The notes under the pieces were generated by a model. That model saw only the letters and a list, made by a program, of their open reading frames with translations. It had not been told where the DNA came from and made no database searches. Positions 54,451-64,000 of a DNA stretch of 64,000 nucleotides are shown here, piece after piece. Every line of letters starts with the position of its first letter. Position 1 is the first letter of the stretch. The stretch covers positions 59,352,316 to 59,416,315 of the forward strand of contig CM075768.1 in assembly GCA_037974665.1 (NCBI GenBank), in the 5' to 3' direction. The position numbers were made by a program, and so were the translations under genes. The stretch is from Ehretia macrophylla. Lineage: Eukaryota; Streptophyta; Magnoliopsida; Boraginales; Ehretiaceae.

Positions 54451-54760
54451 TCATTCATTTTATGCATTTCATGTTATTCATTCATTCATTTCATTTTTAT
54501 TATTCATTCATTTTCATTCATTTATTCAATTGTCATTCATTTCATTTCATTAATCTGATTTCATTCATTCTCTCACGTCATTCATTTCATTTATTTCATT
54601 TTCATTTATTTCATTCAATCATTTCATTTCATTAAATTATTCATTCGTTTTATTTCATTTCATTTCATTCATTCATTCATTTTCATTTCATTCATTCTTT
54701 TTGTCATCATTAATCATCATTTATCATCATCATCATCAACATCATCAATCTTGTCCATAG

Positions 54761-56930
54761 CTATGTCATATGTGGCTTCTTGTGTTTGCCCTTTTGCTTT
54801 GTTTCGACTGTACAATTTGTATCTTATCTTTATATATAGATTTCACCTTTCACCTTTGAATTGTGTCTAATATCTATTTATGGCTAGCCTTGTATTTATT
54901 CTTTTTTGTGCCATTTGTATATCCATGTGCTTAATTATATCATTCCTATTAGCTACATCATTTCTTTTCGTTCTACAATGACCCTCATTTTGGTTTTCAG
55001 TCATAACATTTTATGTTTTTGTATGGTTAGTCCCTTGTCTTACTTAGCTAGCCATTTTTCTATGGATATGCTATCTTTTGATTTCATATGATCATTAAGT
55101 ATCATTTTGTGTTACGCTTTGCTTTTTTTCTTGTTGATCTTACGCAATATGTTTTCTTTTCTATGAATCTTTATGGTTAGTCTTGTGTATGATTCTTGGT
55201 GACGCCCAACCTAGGTTCCCATATGATTAGCTTCGTGTTTTGTTTCAGTTATATGGTCGATGTCTTCATGTTCACTCGGTTCACTGTTGACTACATATCT
55301 TTTGAGTTTGTTGCGATACAAGCTTGTGCATCTGTGTTACATTGTTTTACTTAACCTCTTGGTTATTTGATGATTCTTTACTTTTACATGGTTTGCTTGT
55401 CTTTACTCCATTTTGTTAACATGACGGTTGAAAGATCAGTTTATATAATCATATATTAATATATCACGTTGCCATCTTTTTAGGATCAATCGCTTACCAC
55501 TATGTTAAAAGCTTAAGCTTTTAGTAGAGGTGCAATTCCATTGTGCCCCAAGCCTCGTGTAATTAATTTAAACCTTGTTTTATTGATTAACTTGGGGGTC
55601 TACCCATTATAGAAGTTATACTAAATCGCTAGTGGTTGGTACATCTTTTGATATTTGCTTCCATTATATTGATAACTTCTCCTTGACTTATTATTATATT
55701 TTGTCAAAATTTCTTCTTTAATTTTTATTTCTCTATCAAATTTCTGTCATTTGCATCCGTTGCTAAGCTCCTTTGAATTTTAAAATTATTTCGAGTTTTG
55801 TTTTGTATGTGCTAGCAACTTTAAATTCTTGCTTTGAATTCTTCGTTCACTCCGAGATTCTCACTTACTGAGTATTTGTTTAATGTACTTTCTTTTTGTG
55901 TTCTTTTGTTTGTAGAGAGGAACTAAGATTTTGACTTATGGTTGGGTAGAACATACATGAGCGAGTGATTTCCTTTGGGGTTGTATATTGATTACGCCTA
56001 AAGGTTATTGTACTGTATGCTTGGCAACATTTATATAACATTTTTTATGAATATGGTATGGCTTTATGCTTGGGATTAATTGAAGAATCTGACATTTATT
56101 TATAGTTTAGAGCATTCTCGTTTGATTGAGAGGTTTATATTTCTTATGGAATTAACGTTGCAGGCTTAAAAACTTGACCTATTTAGGCTTGTGGCTGTCA
56201 TGCCCTCGAGATTACCTTGGTAGAGGAAAGTTTTACATGTTCTCTGTTGCATTAAAATTTATTTTTCTATTTATATAAAAAGGACAAATTTGTTGGATTC
56301 CCAAATCTTCTTTTGGTTTTAAATCGCAAATGCTATCATCAGGGAAAAAAACATTCAGTGGCTAGATTCAACATCCACTATCCAACATTCTTTTGGTGCT
56401 CCAGCCACTGACTGGTAGCAACCTTCTCTCCCCTCGTTTCTTTTTTTTGTTTCTTATTTGTATAAATTTGATCTTTTGCTCTTTTCCATGCATGCAGTTT
56501 TTATGCTTTTTGTTTCTCTTAGGTGATAAACTCACCTGACTTTTAAGCTTCTCTCAACGAGATTTGGTGTAGCCACTCACCCCTCTCACCAATTTCGTTG
56601 ACCACCAAATTTGATGAGGTTTTCGAAAGCCCTTTAGTGAAATGCGTCTCCACCGCTTCTCTGTTTGGCCTGTCGTTTTGGCCCTTTTCTCTTTCTTTTG
56701 TGTTTTGTTTGTTGGGTTTTCTTTGATACTTCTGATTAGGATAGAGTGGACCCTTTGACTTATATTTTCCTTTTCATGGGCTTTACTGTATTAGTCCATG
56801 GGCTTTGTATATTCTTTCTTTTAATGTCAAGTGTTTTTTGTCACAAGTACCGCCAACAAACAAAATATTCCAAATGTCCAAATATTCTTTCTTTTGATCG
56901 TGAAGACGTTTATTGTTCTTGATATTCAAA
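54761..56930. other. T-rich DNA, possibly an old LTR, no gene
   Basis: No coding exon was recognised. GTGACGCCCAACCTAGG (about 55199) and TAGGCTTGTGGCTGTCATGCCCTCGAG (about 56187) are reminiscent of gypsy LTR termini, in the plus orientation. The part near 55880-55935, TTTGTTTGTAGAGAGGAACT, resembles the TTTGTTTTTGCAGAGGCC region of the 39650 LTR read on the minus strand. The boundaries could not be fixed, so this is only a suspicion. Confidence 0.3.
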
Positions 56931-56938
56931 CTTGAGAG

Positions 56939-58501
56939 TAGAGCTGGTATCTGGGCTAGTCCAGCTTAGCCTACACGTGTCGCAAGTTAAGAGAATTAGA
57001 CCTTGCTTAGTCTAAGTTTTTAGTGGGTTGAGGTGGGTTGAATTCATTTCTCAAAATACAAGACCCAACTTGACCCACAAGCCCACCATCCTGGGTCACA
57101 AGCTAGGTTGGGCTGGACTAGCCCAATTTTCTAATTTCATTTTTTTGTGATTAATTATTTTGAATATTATATACACATATACATACATGCACACACATAT
57201 ATACGTGCATATATATGTAAAAAAAAATTAATTGAGGGACGCTTGGATTAATAAGAAAAATCTAAATAATATTCAACTTTTTTTAAGAAGAGTTAATTTA
57301 TCGGTTAACGAAATACAAGTATATTAATAACATTAACGTAAATTACATAACACATTATATAACACAAAAAGATTTTTTTTTTTTTTTGCAAATGCCAATG
57401 AGGATTAATCTAATGAGCAATTATATACATAAAAGGAAAATGAGTTCTACAGTCTCTAGTAATTACATGCATGACAAACAAATTTTAGTTGAAAGAAAAA
57501 AAAAATGTTGCTTGTAAAATTTCTGTCTTCATTAACAGTTGAAAAAATGTTTTCTTTCAAAATATTTATGAGAACTCTTACAAATGCATGTTGTATAGCC
57601 TTTTTGACATAGATTTCAAAATCAGGAATATCAACAAAATTAAATAGTTTTTCAAATTTAACAAATTTTGCTAATTCTCCTATGTACTTCATGTATTTTT
57701 TTTTTGTCAAACTATTTACTTCATGTAAATAAGGAAAAGTTGTCACACCATTTGGTGAAAAAATATCTAATTGAGTTTGAATTCGATCATTAAATATATT
57801 GGAATGATACTCTCTAAATGCCTTTTCTAAGGCGCCCATTCCAAAAGGTTTTTGAAAGAAAATATTTTTCAAATAATGTACAAATAGAATTTGTTTTTTC
57901 TTATTCTGGGCACAAAGCTTTTAGACATTTAAACTTGTACCTCTACTTTCTTTAGGATTGGTGTCTAGAATACTAGGTAAAACAATATTTTTTTTAATTT
58001 TTTTTTGGTGCTACTTGTTATTATAAAAGAAGATAACTACTACAACTTGCATCTTGTAATTATTATAATTTTCTTTTAAAAGTAGTTGTTGCAATTGTAA
58101 TGCAACGACTACTATTTGACTTTTTTTAAATAAAAAAATAGATTTGTAATTTTTTCTTTGGTTGTTGGTTATAGTTGTTGCAAACTTGCAATATTGCATG
58201 CTTGCATTGCGTAATGCATACTATTTCATATTTTTTTTCTTTATAAGTGAGCTCGAGTTGTGCTCGACCTGTCTTAGAATAAAGTTCAGACGGAGTTGGT
58301 CTTGAGTTGGGCTAGGCTAGTTATGTGTCGAAATTAGACTGGACTCAAATACGTTGGGTTAGAAATTTTGTGACCCAGCTCACCACCTATATGTGGACTG
58401 TGATGGGCTAAGACGAGTTGAGTATAGCTTCAATCGAGCTGCTCTGGGTTCAAGTTTTGATGTGATGGGTCTGTGTTAGCCCAATCCAAATCCCAGCTCT
58501 A
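56939..58501. mobile_element. hAT-family DNA transposon, non-autonomous
   Basis: The terminal inverted repeats are TAGAGCTGGTATCTGGGCTA (left) and, as reverse complement of the right end, TAGAGCTGGGATTTGG. They are flanked by CTTGAGAG (56931-56938) and CTTGAGCG (58502-58509), an 8-bp target duplication with one mismatch, as expected for hAT. Subterminal GGGTTGGGCTGG/CCCAACCC-type words occur within about 200 bp of both ends. At 1,563 bp there is no recognisable hAT transposase, only an unrecognised frame at 57456-57872. Confidence 0.85.
57456..57872 (-). CDS. Unrecognised ORF inside the hAT element
   Basis: This 138-aa frame has balanced composition and is not repeat-derived. It includes GMGALEKAFREYHSNIFNDR, FSPNGVTTFPYLHEVN, KKYMKYIGELAKFVKFEKLF and a Lys-rich helical stretch before a Phe-rich end. 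I do not recognise the domain. It lacks the BED finger, the DDE region and the hAT dimerisation signature. It may be an exon of a decayed, diverged transposase or a host fragment captured by the element. Whether it is expressed is unknown. Confidence 0.35.
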   Translation of the reverse strand: MKNIFFQKPFGMGALEKAFREYHSNIFNDRIQTQLDIFSPNGVTTFPYLHEVNSLTKKKYMKYIGELAKFVKFEKLFNFVDIPDFEIYVKKAIQHAFVRVLINILKENIFSTVNEDRNFTSNIFFFFQLKFVCHACNY

Positions 58502-58653
58502 CTTGAGCGAATCAAAAGTTTCAATTTTTGCTGTTACTAGTAAACTTAATGCATGTAGCAAAGTAAATGTCATTTAATATTGAGGTACCTTATCAAAAGT
58601 AAAAAAAAAAAAAAAAATGCTATTGAACCACACACATTAAGACTATGGAGGTG

Positions 58654-58701
<48 letters not shown>

Positions 58702-59255
58702 CTAAATTTTCTCTCACACACACATTGCAAATCCTGATTACCAGTTAATCTATACAAGCCTAGCCGATGCAAAATTCGTCTCCATACTTTCGAAACTGTC
58801 ATTTGGAAGCATAGTTGGACCTTTGAAGTTGAGAAGGCTAGTGGAAATCTAAGTTAAAGGTGTCACTTGAGGTTTAAAAGTTCTTAAAGGGACCAAATTA
58901 TGAAATCATTTTCCATTTTTTCTGCTTTAACTTCTTTGTCTAAGAGAAGATTTTCCTTCTCTCTCCTTTTTTTAAAAAGATCATTACGGTGTATGAAATT
59001 CTTGTTATAAGTGCAATTTGGAAAAAGTTTGACTAATTTTGAGATCTATTGTGTACAACTTTACCTTAAGAATTCTAGACCTACTCCTACATAAGAATAA
59101 AGTGTAATCATCATTTTACATAGTAATAGTGGGGAATACTAAATTGGGGCAATGTAAAATCTTGCATGCTTGCATTAAGTAGCTAAAGCATGTAGTATAT
59201 CAATTGATCACCACATTTTCCTAACCACAAAAATAAATTTTGGTGATTCCATCAA
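58502..59255. other. Intergenic DNA left of NMNAT
   Basis: An A run of about 16 (58601-58617) and a (TA)n tract of about 46 bp (58655-58700) are present. The short frame reading through the TA tract is not a gene. Nothing else was recognised. Confidence 0.5.
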
Positions 59256-59525
59256 AACTTGGGCCGGACCTAATATCTTTCCGACTCCATCACCATTTTG
59301 GGCCGAACTCACCCATGCTATAAAAATTGGTATTTATATTCGGCCCAATTATTTCCCTAAAGTGGGCCCAAAATGACCAATTCTAATTCTTCTGCTTTTT
59401 TGCTACTCTATAAAACCATTCTAAACGGCGTCGTTGACTACCTATAAGTACATATGATATTACTAGTTATCATATGTTATTATTCTTATTGTTCTGCCTC
59501 ACTTTTTGATCACAATTCAAGGTAT
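59256..59525 (+). promoter_or_regulatory. NMNAT promoter and probable noncoding first exon
   Basis: Four TGGGCC words (site II type) lie at 59260-59265, 59299-59304, 59342-59347 (inverted) and 59363-59368. CTCTATAAAACC (about 59406) is a likely TATA box. ACGGCGTCGTT (59425-59435) matches the eEF2 promoter word. CAATTCAAG|GTATGTTGG near 59521 is a good donor, implying a 5'UTR intron to the acceptor TTTTTCAG at 60256-60263, five bases before the ATG. Confidence 0.65.
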
Positions 59526-60268
59526 GTTGGTACCATTTGATTTTAATTTATAAATGGAATTACTTTTGTTTTAATGTGCTTGTAACGATTCGAGTTTAAT
59601 TATTAGTTTGGTAATATATTGGATTCTATTTATTATCTCAAATTGTTTAAACTCGTATGATCAAACTCGAATCTTTTTAGCTCTATTTTATTCTTCAATA
59701 ACGACTTAATAATCTGGAATATTTATATTCTCTTCCTTTTTGTTTTCCATGTGGGTGATGATGTTATCAAGGCAGGCTAAATATTGTAATTAACTTAAAG
59801 CTGTGTACAAGAGATCCAAAAGGTTCATGTCGTGCGCATAACGGGAGATTTTTACATCGGGTGCCTTTTAATTTTGCGTTATAGTGATACGGTATGATAT
59901 ACTCGGCAGTGTATGGTGACATAACTAACTATTACAATGCAGAAGCTGAGTTGAAATTTCAATTGTAAAATTCTGTTACACTGGCTCTGTGACATCACAT
60001 ATTACAATGAGATTTTGCCGTTAATTAATTATAATTTTTGATATGCTATTCTTACTGCTTAGGTCCATCCATCGCCATCTCTACCTTTGATGAGTTTTTG
60101 TGTTTTTCACCTTTGAGTTCTTTAGTTTAATTTTCGATTGTCATAAAGACTTATGAATTTTGGCCCTTTTCTATTCTTGTGGTAGAGCATCTTATCTTTC
60201 ATTGATTTTTGCACAAGTGAGGTATAAATTTTGAATATTGATATTTCTGTTGGAATTTTTCAGGTAAC

Positions 60269-63200
60269 ATGGATATGGAATTGCCTCAGGATAAGCTATC
60301 AATAGGATTGATCAACCAACATAGCCCACCGAGTTCTAACGGAGAGTAAGTTTATCTTGGTTATTCTTAACTTTCCCTGCCCTTCTTGATTCCTTTTTGG
60401 TGTTGTGGACTTGTTAGTAATATGGTTGTTTATAATCTGTCGTGTTCTAGTCTCAAGACTGCTGCCTCTGTATGTGTTTCTAAAGTTAAGTTTGAAATGT
60501 ATATAAGTCGAATCTCATGGAGCATTTAACAAATAAGTTTAGATATGCTGAGGTAGAGTTGAAAAATGAGCTGATAAGATGGTTCTCTTATTGAATGTAT
60601 ATTATTCGAATCTCATGGAGTCTTTAACTAATAAGTTTAGATATGCTGAGGTGGAATTAAAAAGGGAGCTGATAAGATGATTTTCTTATTGAATGGATAC
60701 TTTATCATATAAATGCCTCTGCAACCTTTTTCTCCCGTCTTGCTGGATAATCCGTCAATATATTTTGCGAAGTTCTGTACTTAGTGCAACATACACCGGT
60801 GGAATTATAGGTTTATTGATTAATTGGCAGCTTCTACCTGTTAGTTTGCCTGATAAGTTTTTTGACGTGGTTCAAGTTATTAGTTTATTTGATGGTACAT
60901 CAGTAAAATAATAGCAATCCTGTTCTAGAAAAAGAAACTTCATCATTTTGTTCTGAAGTAATGTTCATTTTCAGTTTTGTGATTTTATATCCTCCTGAAA
61001 TACACTCTCTCATTCTCTCTGGCAGCAAAAAGATTTATGTAGTTCTTGTATCAACTGGAAGTTTCAATCCACCTACATACATGCATCTCCGTTGTTTTGG
61101 TAAGTTATCCCCTGCCTTTCTATTTCAGCTGTCAAAATAGAAAAAGGAAAACATGAAATAGAAAGAAACTTTTTTTTTTTTTTTCTTTCTGTGCGAATTA
61201 GAGAATATCAAGTTGTATCCGTAGTTTATATTGCCATGCCGTTGTGGTAACAAAATGTAAATGCATGATATGAATGTTCATGGATGTTTACAGATTATGT
61301 TGTTTATTTCATTTGCTTTACATCTCCTAAAATAGGTATTAATCTATAATATTTATGTGCTTAGAGCTGGCAAGAGATGCACTAAATTCAGAAGGCTTTT
61401 GTGTTGTTGGAGGATACATGTCACCTGTAAATGACGCCTACAAGAAAAGGGTATCTAATCGGTTCCATTCCTTGTCATATTAATGCAAATTTAAGCATCA
61501 CCATGCCAATAATATGCAAAAACTAAGTTGCTCCAAAGACTAGAGAAAATGCCACTTTTGAAAATTGGTCCTTTTGTTGTTGTAGAGTGATTGGTATGAA
61601 TATTTCCATCTTTAAGAAAAGAGGTAAGGCAAAGGGTTTCTTCGTATTCTTTTGGTCAGTAAGATAATAGGTGAGTTATGGGCCCTGAACAGTGAATACT
61701 TTGATTGCTGGGTTACAACCGAGATGGGGCTGCATCACTTCCCAATTCTACAGCTGTAGACATAGGTTAGCCGCCATTACCTGATTTGTTTAGGGGTGGC
61801 ACCTTCTTGATGCAAGAACATGTTCTTTTGAAAAACTAATTTTAGTTCGTCGAGAAAATTTAGTGAGAAAAGGTTACTTGTGATAATGCTAAGGAAGTGG
61901 TAATCGGTGCTCTCTTTCTTTAGACATGGGATTGAAATAGTAAAGCTCAGAAGTCCCAGTTAATCTGAACTCTTCTTGCCAATGACAGCGTGGGACCAAA
62001 TCAACATTATTCTTGTGCTGGATCTCCTGCTTTCCCTGGAGTTTGCTCTCATTGACATAGTCATTTTTTCATATAACCGTTATTGTTATAGTGGGAATAC
62101 TTCTGCCATACTTTATACAAGCTCTTTTCCTTTTTTGTGCAAATCATGCAGTATTTTTTATGCTGTTTCTAATTCCATTCTTGCATCCTCTTGTAGGGTC
62201 TTATATCTGCTAAACATCGTGTTGCAATGTGTAATTTGGCTTGTAAAAGTTCAGACTTCATAATGGTTGACCCATGGGAGGTCTCTCTCTCTCTCTCTCT
62301 CTCTCCTTCTCTCTTGGATATGTATTTAAATGTACGCCATCTTTCCAATGCTGCTAGCTGCTCTTTGTTTATCATGTTTACTGCTTTTACCCTAGTATAT
62401 TAGATATTACGTCACCATTCATCACATCACATCAAATTTTATTTTATTCATCTCAACAGGCTAGTCAAAGTACCTACCAGCGCACATTGACTGTTTTGTC
62501 TAGAATAAGGACCTCAGTATCTGAGAGTGGACTGGTTCCTGGTGGTGAGTACTGTAAAACTGTCATCTTTGATTTAATGCACTTGTGTTATCCAGTTTTT
62601 CAAACAAAGATACTTCTCCCTCTCAATTTAAGCTTGACTAACTATACGTAGTGCATTATGGAAGACCCCATCTCCATATTTTTAATAACCTGTTCTTCTT
62701 GTTGGTAGAATTCCTAAAAGTTATGCTTGTGTGCGGCTCTGACCTGCTTGAATCTTTCAGCACTCCGGGTGGCTGGATCCCTGAGCAGGTGAAGTTATGT
62801 GGAATATTCTATCTAGTCGTGTACAACTCTTTGCAACAATATACAACAATTAGAATTGGCATGAGAAGAGGGGGGGATTTTATGCTTACCTATTTAATTA
62901 TGATGTCATGTCTGCACCACATACATTGTGGTCACCTTTGTCTTAATTTAGTGAAAATCTATGTTCTTCCTGTTTTCACTCCTCAATATTAAGCTCCGTT
63001 TGTTTGCCGTAAAATATTTTCCCGGAAAATATTTTTCGGATTTTACGGTGTTTGGTAACACTGGAAAATTGGTCAACAGTAAAATATTTTCCGGTCAACA
63101 ATTGCAGCTACTTTTCTTAATTTTACGGTGTTTGGTAACACCGAAAAATTAGTCAACCGTAAAATGTTTTCCTGTTACCAATTGCGGCTAGTACAAAATT

Positions 63201-64000
63201 ATGAAAAATGTTTTCATTTCCTTTGGGAGAAGAAAACATTTTATAGAGCTCACGGTAATACTATAAAATATTTTTCAGTATTCTATTTTTCAGAAAAATA
63301 TTTTCCTCCAACAAGTTATTTTACGGCAAACAAACGGAGCCATGTAAAATATTTTATTTTTCAGGAAAACATTTTTCACAGAAAACATTTTCCACAAGCA
63401 AGTTATTTTACGGCAAACAAACGGAGCCTTAGTCTGCAGAATTAAAACATGATTTCATGAGGTTTCACTAATTCTGAAAAGAGGGAGAATATCATGAGGC
63501 TTGTTGAAGATTGATTAATAGCATATGTTGTTATAAAATTTGTTCCGCCTATAGTAATAATTATGTTTTACCTAAAGCACTCCATAATTTAGGAATTGGT
63601 TTTACGTAGATCAGCTAGATGAACATTGAAGTAGATTCTGATAGCAAAAAAATACATTTGTTTTCCTAGAATAGTGTACATTTTGTTTCTGGTTATTTGT
63701 CTTTAAGAAGAGTAATCTGTTGACATGTACGGGGAGTAGCATAATGTTCTGCCTCAAGTACATTTCGTTTCTGGTTATTGTAAGTTAATATCTGAAAGAC
63801 TATGCGTGAGCTTTAGGCAAGTAGTTCGCTCTGTCTTGCACCTTAGACCTAAGAATTTGCAATTTTTTCTACTTTTTTCTTTTCTTTTTACTTCTGATAT
63901 TGATGATTGAAGTAATGCCAAACATTGTTGAACATGCACGTCATTTGTTTTCCAGGTCAGGACAATATATAGAGATTTTGGTTTGGTCTGCATTCGCAGA
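60269..64000 (+). CDS. NMNAT: Nicotinate/nicotinamide mononucleotide adenylyltransferase, partial (right edge)
   Basis: NMNAT joins NMN or NaMN to AMP from ATP, the step making NAD or its acid precursor. Plants usually have a single essential gene. Exons: 60269-60345, 61026-61099, 61365-61450, 62197-62280, 62460-62544, 62709-62788 and 63956 to beyond 64000, all GT/AG and in phase. The window covers 177 codons. Residues 37-46 are GSFNPPTYMH, the nucleotidyltransferase signature with the catalytic His. Then come GGYMSPVNDAYKKR, GLISAKHRVAMCN, DFIMVDPWEASQ, TYQRTLTVLSR, MLVCGSDLLESFSTPGGWIP and the edge exon VRTIYRDFGLVCIRR. The C-terminal ISSxxxR motif must lie beyond 64000. Intron 4's donor abuts a (TC)n tract. 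Intron 1 has a tandem duplication and intron 6 a MITE. Confidence 0.95.
60505..60705. repeat. 98-bp tandem duplication in NMNAT intron 1
   Basis: CGAATCTCATGGAG starts copies at 60509 and 60607. Both continue through AAATAAGTTTAGATATGCTG-like sequence and GAGCTGATAAGATG to TTATTGAATG. Similarity is high, so the duplication is fairly recent. Confidence 0.85.
62282..62305 (+). repeat. (TC)n microsatellite at the NMNAT intron 4 donor
   Basis: Exon 4 ends GGGAG at 62280 and the intron begins GTCTCTCTCT. The 5' splice site is therefore part of the microsatellite boundary, and bases +3 onward differ from the GTAAGT consensus. Confidence 0.85.
62992..63428. mobile_element. Tourist-like MITE in NMNAT intron 6
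   Basis: The left end is AGCTCCGTTTGTTTGCCGTA and the right end reads GGCTCCGTTTGTTTGCCGTA in reverse complement. TTA lies on both sides (62989-62991 and 63429-63431), a 3-bp duplication as in PIF/Harbinger-derived MITEs. GGAAAATATTTTCC-type words repeat through it. A second right-end motif at about 63325-63350 suggests an internal partial duplication. The open frame at 63128-63445 is not a gene. Confidence 0.8.

Larger units (their letters stand above)
47213..54760. repeat. 7.5-kb compound tetranucleotide-like array
   Basis: Blocks in order: CATT/CATCAT-rich (47213-47910); CTTA/TTAG/CTTG-rich (47930-49790); a fold-back core (49790-50750); the complementary AAGTAAGC-rich block (50750-51940); CTTA-rich again (51950-54005, with a short LINE tail at 52953-53066); and CATT-rich (54005-54740, interrupted by a tRNA-like piece at 54366-54450). 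CAACTGGGCTTCCC followed by AGAATCCTC and CATTTTTCATCATTCATTC recurs at about 47195, 47405, 47475, 54063 and 54148. Open frames here are Leu/Ser/Phe- or His-rich products of the repeat, not genes. Confidence 0.9.

Noticed and set aside
47213..54760. CRISPR-like or centromeric satellite array
   Set aside because: The genome is plant nuclear. The units are short and degenerate with no repeat-spacer pattern, and no monomer of typical satellite length (150-180 bp) is seen.
58620..58802. 60-aa frame with Tyr-Ile repeats
   Set aside because: Reads through the (TA)n microsatellite.

Overview
The window is nuclear DNA of a flowering plant, most likely a eudicot. It shows intron-rich genes with GT/AG splice sites, plant-type proteins, AT-rich intergenic DNA and many plant transposon families. 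No species can be named from the sequence alone. All gene models were built by eye from conserved peptides and splice sites.

Four protein genes are well supported. HEMC (porphobilinogen deaminase, plastid tetrapyrrole synthesis) lies at 1351-5180 on the minus strand with five exons and encodes 373 aa. A BOI/BRG-type RING ubiquitin ligase lies at 15033-16424 on the plus strand with three exons and encodes about 390 aa. Translation elongation factor eEF2 lies at 31237-33968 on the minus strand with three coding exons plus a likely 5'UTR intron, and encodes 843 aa. The first seven coding exons of nicotinate/nicotinamide mononucleotide adenylyltransferase (NMNAT, NAD synthesis) run from 60269 to the right edge on the plus strand. 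These are unrelated genes and form no operon or pathway cluster. eEF2 and NMNAT share an 11-bp promoter-proximal word and have classic housekeeping promoter motifs (telo-boxes and site II motifs).

Most of the rest is transposon sediment, and several boundaries can be read to the base. There is a three-LTR TRIM in HEMC intron 3, and an Au-like SINE at 6110-6295. Nested fold-back elements lie at 9866-11960. A PIF/Harbinger element with TAA duplications and a broken ORF1 spans 17559-20784. A short SINE with 17-bp target duplications lies at 36585-36740. A 6-kb nest at 39611-45628 is a small TIR element holding a 2,865-bp solo LTR (target duplication AAAGT) and a 5'-truncated LINE. A hAT element with 8-bp duplications spans 56939-58501 and carries an unrecognised ORF. 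A Tourist-like MITE sits in NMNAT intron 6.

The most unusual object is the 7.5-kb low-complexity block at about 47210-54760. It consists of (CATT)n-like flanks around (CTTA/TTAG)n-like cores, with two related tRNA-like elements near its two ends. Its middle is a huge inverted repeat with arms of about 1.7 kb and an axis near 50,267, which could fold into a very long hairpin. I saw no new protein-based system.
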